This document shows, piece by piece, positions 58,529 through 64,000 of a stretch of DNA of 64,000 nucleotides. Position 1 is the first letter of the stretch; every line of letters starts with the position of its first letter. The translations under genes and the position numbers were made by a program. Source of the DNA: a virus. The notes under the pieces were generated by a model. That model saw nothing but the letters and a program-made list of their open reading frames with translations, was not told the DNA's origin and did not search any database. The stretch is taken from the IMG/VR virus record IMGVR_UViG_3300018065_000011, positions 124,001 to 188,000 of that record. One strand, given 5' to 3'.

Positions 58529-61500
58529 GCGACTATTCCGTGCTTCAAGTTGCGGCCTTGTACCGAGCCTCTCAGGACACCAAGTACAAGGGCAAGAAGG
58601 TCGTCAAGAACCAAGACGGTGAAGATACGACCGTCTACGAGTACAGCGAACGGCAGGTTGCGTTGCGGGACAAGGACAAGGCCGAGCGCATCCAGAAGCT
58701 CCGACAACGCCGGAGCGACCTGATCAAGAAGGTCAAGAGCGATCTCAAGAGCAAGGATGACAAGACCCGACTGACCGCTCTGGCGGTCGCACTCATTGAT
58801 CACACTTACGAGCGTCCGGGTAACGAGGACAGCGCCGACGATGGTCATTTCGGTGTTACTGGCTGGCTCAAGAAGCACGTCACGTTCTCTGGCAACAAGG
58901 CCACGCTGAGTTACGTCGGGAAGTCTGGCGTCAAGCAGAAGAAGATCGTGAACGACGCGGCTGCGGTCAAGCTGCTCAAGGAGATCACGAAGGGCAAGAA
59001 GCCAGACGAGCAGATCCTCACGACAGATGACGCGAGCATCACAGCCAAGGACATCAATGCCTATCTGCCCGAAGGCATCACGGCCAAGGATCTGCGAGGG
59101 CTCCATGCCAATGAGGAGATGCTTGGGCAGCTAAAGAAGGTCAGGAGCAAGGGATCGAAGCTGCCGAAGGCTCGCACGGAGCGTGACCGCATTCTCAAAG
59201 ACGAATTTAATCGAGCGTTGAAGGAGACGGCCGAAATTGTCGGGCACGAGCCGAGCACGTTGCGAAGCCAGTATCTCGTTCCTCACTTGGAGGACGAGTA
59301 CAGGAAGGACGGCACCGTTCTCACGAATCTGGACAAGACGGCAGCCGCCCCGAAATTCCGCAACTACGAAGAGGCTATGGCGTGGGTGAAGAAGAAAAGC
59401 CGGGAGTACGGCGGTAAGAACAAGTTTCTGTCGAGTGACGAGTACCGGGAAGCCTACCCGGTGATCAAACGGTTGTCCGACAAGGCGAAGAGTGAGGCGA
59501 GGAAGAGTCTGCGCGGAGATGCCGAGCGTGCCATGAAGGAAGTCGGGGTCCGGTTCGGAGATCGTGTGGAATGGCATCAGGTGGGGCCGTTCATGACGGT
59601 GGACGTGTTCACCGGCACTGTGGTGGACAAGAAGGGCATCCCGTATGTGAAGCTGGATCGGCCAGTCCAGGGGAAGCGGACAGTGCGTTGGCACAAAGGG
59701 TTCCGGCGCGTTGCGGCCAAGACAGCGGCCGAAGTGGGCACGGATACCGGAACCATTTACGCGATTTCGCCCGAGATGCTTCATCGCGTGGTCTCACGCA
59801 GTGTTTGGCGTGACGCTGCGGATGAGGTTTGGAACGAGGGTGTTCCGGCTGACTTTAGTGCGTTGTGGGAGCGCATGAGCCGGGAGATTCGTGAACACGG
59901 CGGAGCCGTGTTGTCGCCGGGCGGTGATGGACGCTGGGATGTGACGATTCCCGAGGCGGCTCCTCACTTGCAGGAGCAGGGTTTGCTGCCTCCCTACGGG
60001 ACGCCCGAGTTTGGGCGCGAGGCGACCAAGAGCAAGGCCGAGAAAGAAGAGGAGCAGATCAGGAAACTGCTCCGTCCCGATCCCAAGAAGAAGCCGCCCC
60101 GTCACGACCTTCGAAAACATCGCATCGAGGAAGAGGATGAGGATCTGAAGGGAGACCGGGCGGATGAGGACAAGGATCGCAGCCTGAATTACAAACACGT
60201 GGCGGCTCTCTACCTGCAAGCCTGGCAGAAGGCCAAGAGCGAGGAAGCCGCCAAGAAGCTCTTTGACCAGTACAAAGAGAAGAACCCGGACACGGAAAAG
60301 ACCTGGCAGGAATTCCTAGAGGACCCCGAGCCCAAGGAAAAGAAGCCCGAGGAAGAGAAGTCGAAGAAGGACAAGGCTGAGGTCGGGGAAGAAGGCGAGA
60401 AGCTCTGGAAAGACATAAAGGATGAGCCTCCGCCAGACAAGGGGAAGAAACCATCGCCCGACGCCGAAGCGGTCGCACGCAAGAAGATTGTCAAAGACAC
60501 CGTGAAGGGCGTTGCGGATTCTCTGAAATCCAACATCGCAGGTGCTTCGCTCCCTCCAGCCGTGCGCAAGGAGATCACGACAGCGCTGGAGAACATGGAC
60601 GCGGAGCAGATCAAAACGTTCAACAGCGCTCTCCAGAGCTACGGTTCACGAGCCAAGACGCTCGCGATAGATGGGCCGAAGGCTGTCCAGAAGGCCGAGC
60701 GGGCGCTAGAGGATTTGGCCGACTATGACTTCGCGGGAGCGCTCAAAGCCGATGAGCTAGCTCAGAAAGTGGTCGAGCAGGCTCACGCGAACGCGGTGAT
60801 CAAGAAGGACAAGCAGAAGCAACGCGGTAAGAAGCGCAAGGTCACCGACTCCATCGACAAGATGCAAGAAGTCGTGCGCGACCTGTCGGGCGACTCCAAG
60901 TACGTCATCCCGAAGAAGGTCAAGGACGTGCTCAAGAAGCAACTGGAGGGGATGGAAGAGGAGAAGTACGAGGATGTCATCGGTGCCGTCGAGCGCCATC
61001 TCCATCTCATGCAGCAGGAAGAGAACCTCGATGCAGCAACGGCTCTAGCTCCGGCAGAGGCGTCCTTGGAGGAATTCGAGGAGCGCATCGATGAAATGGA
61101 CGATCCGCACGCGAAGGGAGACCAGATCGCGGAAGCCATCCAAGCCACGCGCGTCGTCCAGCGACATGAGCAACGTGAGAAGGCGAAGCATCAGGCGAAC
61201 AAGGCAGCGGTGTCGTCCACTGCACGGATCTTCGGAACGAAGGAAGTCCCTTCGGATGTCATGGACAAGCTGGGCCCGGCCCTGGAAGGGCTCGATCTAG
61301 AGGAGAAAGAGAAGTACGTCGAGGCTGTCCAGGCCGAGTACCGAGACATCAAGAACCGCATCGAGACAGATCCGGCAACCGGCGCACAACGGATTCCGCC
61401 CTTGCTTCTCAGGGAGTCCATGGAGGCGCTGGAGAAACCATCCTACGAGGGCAGCCCCGAGGACATCGGACGCGCCACAGCACGCGCGATGGCGGCACAG

Positions 61501-63096
61501 ACGTTGATCGCAGACCCGTTCACGATCGGCGGACAGAAGGTCGGCCAGGTTGCTCTGGACGACGCTGGAACCCGTCAGCGAGGGCTCCAGGCTTTCGAGA
61601 AGTACCAGGAGTTGCCCCAGCAGATGAGGACGGCTGCTGCCTCCCAGATTCAAGAGCGGCTGGAGAACGTCGATCCCGAGAGCCCCGAAGCCAAGGAGCT
61701 AAACCGCATCCTCGATGGCATCGCCCTGGCTGCGCTCGTTGATGAACGCGAGGAAGACAAGCTGCCGCAGATCCCGGGCCGCGAAGTGAATGAGGGATTC
61801 GCGGAGGTTGCGCGAGCGATGGCGAAGGCGGGCAAAATTGACTTGTTACTAGGTCCCGTCGAGGATTTCTACAGCGCGGAGGGCCAGAAGTCGGTCCACT
61901 CTGCGATGCAGAGCCTCGATGACGCCAACCTGGCTCGGTCCGTCAAGGACACCATGCCGGGGATGGATGAGTACCTCGTAGGCACCGAGGAGACGCCAGC
62001 GCTCCCAGAAGAGAAGAAGCGGCATTTGCGCCAGGCCATCATCGACATGGCCGTAGACAACATGACCGTCGTGGACCGCCTCATCCGCTCCCGACTGGAA
62101 GAAGCCGGAGAGAAGAAGAAGGCCCGAGACGCCAAGTATGTGGCCGAGACGGCGCGAAAAGCTACTGGAAAGTCTTGGTGGCAGAAACTCATCGAGAAGT
62201 ACCTAAAACCGGATGTTCCGATGGCGCAAACTCGGACTTCCTCCGGTAGTTTGAAACTTCCAGCGTGGACTCTCCGAGATGGAGAAAGGGTCCGACTGGC
62301 AGATTCAGATTCTCCCGAGGAAAGCCCTGTTTTGGACATGCGGTTGGAGTATTTGCGGGCTCTCAACGACTTTGTGACCAAAGAAATTGGGAAGCCTTCA
62401 AAGTCGCATGCAGACCGCGCAATTCAACGATTCTTGGAAACGAAGAACCCGAATTTCCTCCGATCCGAACCTGAAACTCCAGAAGGAGACTTTGAAAGTG
62501 CGGAACGGAAGAAAGAGGGACGAAATTCTCGTTTTTCGCTTGATAGTAGGCACGTATTAGCAGCGGGGCAGCCTTCTGTCCGCGCTGTCGAACCCTTTTT
62601 CGTCTCAAAGAGAGGAAAACAAATGTCAACGCTGACTCGTGAGGCTGCCCAAAAGGTCACGGATGACCTTGATCGTATTGCCAATCTCTTCCAGCACAAT
62701 CACGAATCCCTGGGGGTTCCGCAGAAGATTGCGCTCGACTTTGCCTATCGCTGTGATCTGCTCTCCGACGAGATTGGCCGTCTGACCGGCCAGGAGAAAG
62801 AGGCGTACCAGCAAGGCACAGGAGAGGGTACAGCGCCAGGTTCCGACGACAACACGAACAAGGGTCCGTCGCAGCCGTTCAACCCTGCCGAGATCGGCAA
62901 GCAGGACAACACGCCCCCGCAGACGGAGCCCGATGAGCCTTACATGAAGGGCAACTTTCTCCAGAAGGAGTACAACGAGCTTCGCAACTGGCAGGAGCAA
63001 GGGTTGTTCTCCAATGCGAAGGCAGCCTCCGTAGTTGCCAGCCGGATGATCGCCAAGCTTCAGGGGCTTCAAGCTGCACTTGACGGCGCCGAGTAG
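58525..63096 (+). CDS. Giant protein with an N-terminal topoisomerase IB domain
   Basis: This is a 1523-residue protein; GTG start overlaps the previous stop. Tag A (QVAALYRAS) is at 8-16. Residues about 45-265 match topoisomerase IB: Arg97 (YERPGNE), a GxTxLKKxHV segment, Lys133 (GKSG), Arg191 (TAKDLRGLH), His241 (GHEPS) and the nucleophile candidate Tyr250 (SQYLVPH). These are the R-K-R-H-Y set. An SH3-like region near 345-385, a second tag A (HVAALYLQA) with a tag C-like KNPDTEKT, and about 700 residues of charged helical repeats follow. The final 157 residues look like a distinct domain with its own start signals at 62623. Relaxation of DNA supercoils on entry or during packaging is a reasonable guess. 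Confidence 0.78.
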   Translation: MSDYSVLQVAALYRASQDTKYKGKKVVKNQDGEDTTVYEYSERQVALRDKDKAERIQKLRQRRSDLIKKVKSDLKSKDDKTRLTALAVALIDHTYERPGNEDSADDGHFGVTGWLKKHVTFSGNKATLSYVGKSGVKQKKIVNDAAAVKLLKEITKGKKPDEQILTTDDASITAKDINAYLPEGITAKDLRGLHANEEMLGQLKKVRSKGSKLPKARTERDRILKDEFNRALKETAEIVGHEPSTLRSQYLVPHLEDEYRKDGTVLTNLDKTAAAPKFRNYEEAMAWVKKKSREYGGKNKFLSSDEYREAYPVIKRLSDKAKSEARKSLRGDAERAMKEVGVRFGDRVEWHQVGPFMTVDVFTGTVVDKKGIPYVKLDRPVQGKRTVRWHKGFRRVAAKTAAEVGTDTGTIYAISPEMLHRVVSRSVWRDAADEVWNEGVPADFSALWERMSREIREHGGAVLSPGGDGRWDVTIPEAAPHLQEQGLLPPYGTPEFGREATKSKAEKEEEQIRKLLRPDPKKKPPRHDLRKHRIEEEDEDLKGDRADEDKDRSLNYKHVAALYLQAWQKAKSEEAAKKLFDQYKEKNPDTEKTWQEFLEDPEPKEKKPEEEKSKKDKAEVGEEGEKLWKDIKDEPPPDKGKKPSPDAEAVARKKIVKDTVKGVADSLKSNIAGASLPPAVRKEITTALENMDAEQIKTFNSALQSYGSRAKTLAIDGPKAVQKAERALEDLADYDFAGALKADELAQKVVEQAHANAVIKKDKQKQRGKKRKVTDSIDKMQEVVRDLSGDSKYVIPKKVKDVLKKQLEGMEEEKYEDVIGAVERHLHLMQQEENLDAATALAPAEASLEEFEERIDEMDDPHAKGDQIAEAIQATRVVQRHEQREKAKHQANKAAVSSTARIFGTKEVPSDVMDKLGPALEGLDLEEKEKYVEAVQAEYRDIKNRIETDPATGAQRIPPLLLRESMEALEKPSYEGSPEDIGRATARAMAAQTLIADPFTIGGQKVGQVALDDAGTRQRGLQAFEKYQELPQQMRTAAASQIQERLENVDPESPEAKELNRILDGIALAALVDEREEDKLPQIPGREVNEGFAEVARAMAKAGKIDLLLGPVEDFYSAEGQKSVHSAMQSLDDANLARSVKDTMPGMDEYLVGTEETPALPEEKKRHLRQAIIDMAVDNMTVVDRLIRSRLEEAGEKKKARDAKYVAETARKATGKSWWQKLIEKYLKPDVPMAQTRTSSGSLKLPAWTLRDGERVRLADSDSPEESPVLDMRLEYLRALNDFVTKEIGKPSKSHADRAIQRFLETKNPNFLRSEPETPEGDFESAERKKEGRNSRFSLDSRHVLAAGQPSVRAVEPFFVSKRGKQMSTLTREAAQKVTDDLDRIANLFQHNHESLGVPQKIALDFAYRCDLLSDEIGRLTGQEKEAYQQGTGEGTAPGSDDNTNKGPSQPFNPAEIGKQDNTPPQTEPDEPYMKGNFLQKEYNELRNWQEQGLFSNAKAASVVASRMIAKLQGLQAALDGAE
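62623..63096 (+). CDS. Possible separate product from an internal start in the giant protein
   Basis: AGAGGAAAACAA precedes an in-frame ATG at 62623, giving a 157-residue helical protein (MSTLTREAAQKVTDDLDRIA, ending AASVVASRMIAKLQGLQAAL). The 140 codons upstream have different codon use and a disordered, non-domain look, as if two genes had been joined. The end also has a tag A-like VVASRMIAKLQ. Confidence 0.4.
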   Translation: MSTLTREAAQKVTDDLDRIANLFQHNHESLGVPQKIALDFAYRCDLLSDEIGRLTGQEKEAYQQGTGEGTAPGSDDNTNKGPSQPFNPAEIGKQDNTPPQTEPDEPYMKGNFLQKEYNELRNWQEQGLFSNAKAASVVASRMIAKLQGLQAALDGAE

Positions 63097-63105
63097 GCGA
63101 TCTGC

Positions 63106-63639
63106 ATGGAACGCAGGTCAGACGATGTGAATTGGCAGGAGACCACACGGGAATTCACCGTGGGGGATTCTGTCAGGCTATTCAACGGCGAGGATACCGA
63201 TGTAGGCCGCGTCGTTGCCGTCTGGCCTGCGATCGGAATGCTCGATCTGCAATTTGCCACGGGGTGGACTCGTAAGCCGGTCGAGGATGTGGTCCGGCTG
63301 GACAAGTGGACTCCGTATGCGCCGCCGAAGACCGAGCACAGTCAAGTTCCAGGCGGTGCGGGTACGGTTCCTGTCAGCGCAGGCCCGGCAAACAAGCAAT
63401 CTAGCGTGCGCCGGGTTGCGGAAGCATACGTCAAGAAGGCGCTCTATTGGGCCGCACGAGATCGCCAGTACCGACCCACACAAGAGGAGATTGAGACTGG
63501 CGAATACATCTGCCCACGATGCAAAGGGTCGATGGGGATGGCTCGCTACAAACGACGCAACGGCATCACTGAAAGGCTTCTGGCCTGTCATAGGTGTCTC
63601 TTCTTGATCAAACCAATGGACGCCGGGTTGGAGGGCTAG
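63106..63639 (+). CDS. Tag-A protein with SH3/KOW-like domain and zinc ribbon
   Basis: This is a 177-residue protein. Residues 15-65 (FTVGDSVRLFNGEDTDVGRV, then VAVWPAIGMLDLQFATG) form an SH3/KOW-like barrel. A linker leads to tag A (SVRRVAEAYVKKALYW) and a zinc ribbon with CPRC and CHRC about 25 residues apart. The combination suggests a small adaptor in the virion. Function unknown. Confidence 0.65.
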   Translation: MERRSDDVNWQETTREFTVGDSVRLFNGEDTDVGRVVAVWPAIGMLDLQFATGWTRKPVEDVVRLDKWTPYAPPKTEHSQVPGGAGTVPVSAGPANKQSSVRRVAEAYVKKALYWAARDRQYRPTQEEIETGEYICPRCKGSMGMARYKRRNGITERLLACHRCLFLIKPMDAGLEG

Positions 63640-64000
63640 GTGGCTTTCCTCAAGTACGCATACGCTCAGACCGTCGAGCCCGCCATATCGGGACGCGGTT
63701 GGAGCAAGATCCGCACGGCAAGCGGCGGGTCTGATGCGAATTTGGTCGAGAAGGCCAGCGAGATCCTCGGGGAAAACTTCGACCCCCATCGGTATCTGCT
63801 GACACACGCCACGATCGTCGCGTCCGTGGACGTGGAAGAAGTCCCGAACGTCAAGCTCGGGTCAGTCCTCGATCCCAACACGGGACGCCGGATCAACCGG
63901 AAGTGGACCGACTACCGGGTCATACCTGAGTGCGACAAATTCATCAACAACAACTGTTTCATTCCTGGGACGCTCATCACAATGGCAGATGGCACGGTCA
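63640..64000 (+). CDS. N-terminal part of an intein-bearing virion-type protein, cut by the window edge
   Basis: GTG 63640 lies directly after the preceding stop. About 105 extein residues are visible: ISGRGWSKIRTASGGSDANL, FDPHRYLLTHATIVASVDVE, DPNTGRRINRKWTDYRV and PECDKFINNN. The frame then enters an intein at Cys106 and runs off the right edge. The extein is not recognised from this piece; position suggests a head or prohead protein. Confidence 0.65.
   Translation, partial: MAFLKYAYAQTVEPAISGRGWSKIRTASGGSDANLVEKASEILGENFDPHRYLLTHATIVASVDVEEVPNVKLGSVLDPNTGRRINRKWTDYRVIPECDKFINNNCFIPGTLITMADGTV
63955..64000 (+). mobile_element. Start of a sixth intein (truncated by the window)
   Basis: CFIPGTLITMADGTV directly after NNN is a standard intein block A: Cys1, the GTLI strand and the DG turn. 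Only 15 residues are visible. Confidence 0.8.

Overview
The window is one contiguous stretch of a large tailed-phage (Caudoviricetes) genome, most likely from an uncultured, metagenome-type phage. I see about 50 tightly packed genes, all on the + strand, many joined by ATGA, GTGA, TGATG or TAATG overlaps. There is a terminase large subunit, a portal protein, a near-complete bacterial-style replication and recombination kit, and no ribosomal, tRNA or host metabolic genes. Shine-Dalgarno sites (AGGAG/GGAGG) precede many starts, so the host is a bacterium, but nothing in the sequence identifies which one.

Layout. 1-2143: a leader with palindromes, one unknown gene, and a 620-base gene-free block that folds on paper into a chain of strong hairpins (candidate large structured RNA). 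2144-3525: a lectin-like tail-type protein and a small zinc ribbon. 3573-11261: clamp-loader delta' and delta, then a B12-dependent ribonucleotide reductase (NrdJ) carrying two inteins, and two small unknowns. 11262-28730: recombination and replication (RecD2-like helicase with an intein, candidate ssDNA-binding protein, RuvC, RecA, a Rad50/SbcC ATPase split into two distant genes, SbcD/Mre11, a Cas4/RecB-like nuclease, sliding clamp, TOPRIM primase), with an unexpected C45-type Ntn-hydrolase in the middle. 28727-31694: the clamp-loader ATPase DnaX, broken into two genes by a split intein with a free-standing LAGLIDADG homing-endonuclease gene between the halves. 31654-33426: NusG-like protein, a protein with two sigma region-4-like modules, a lipoprotein, then a terminator. 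33556-64000: virion genes, including tail-type proteins, TerL, an intein-bearing portal, three very large multidomain proteins, and a final gene that enters another intein at the right edge.

Two themes stand out. First, five complete intein insertions plus one cut by the window edge sit in 64 kb, several exactly at active-site motifs. Second, many proteins, mostly in the virion half, share short sequence tags. Tag A resembles RVAxxYLxxR, tag C (FTPEEWxxYKxxHPxAxxxxH) can follow tag A, and tag B is an N-terminal MSLRKxxIRLAxExPxLRxxLLPL-type segment. Inside the giant proteins these tags lie beside enzyme domains: 2H phosphodiesterase, HExxH peptidases, CCA-type nucleotidyltransferase and topoisomerase IB. 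A Dps-type ferroxidase domain lies in another tagged protein. The simplest reading is a cargo system that brings enzymes into the capsid and perhaps releases them by proteolysis; this is inference.

No part of this was checked by database search. Domain calls rest on motifs read by eye, and RNA structures are hand-paired.
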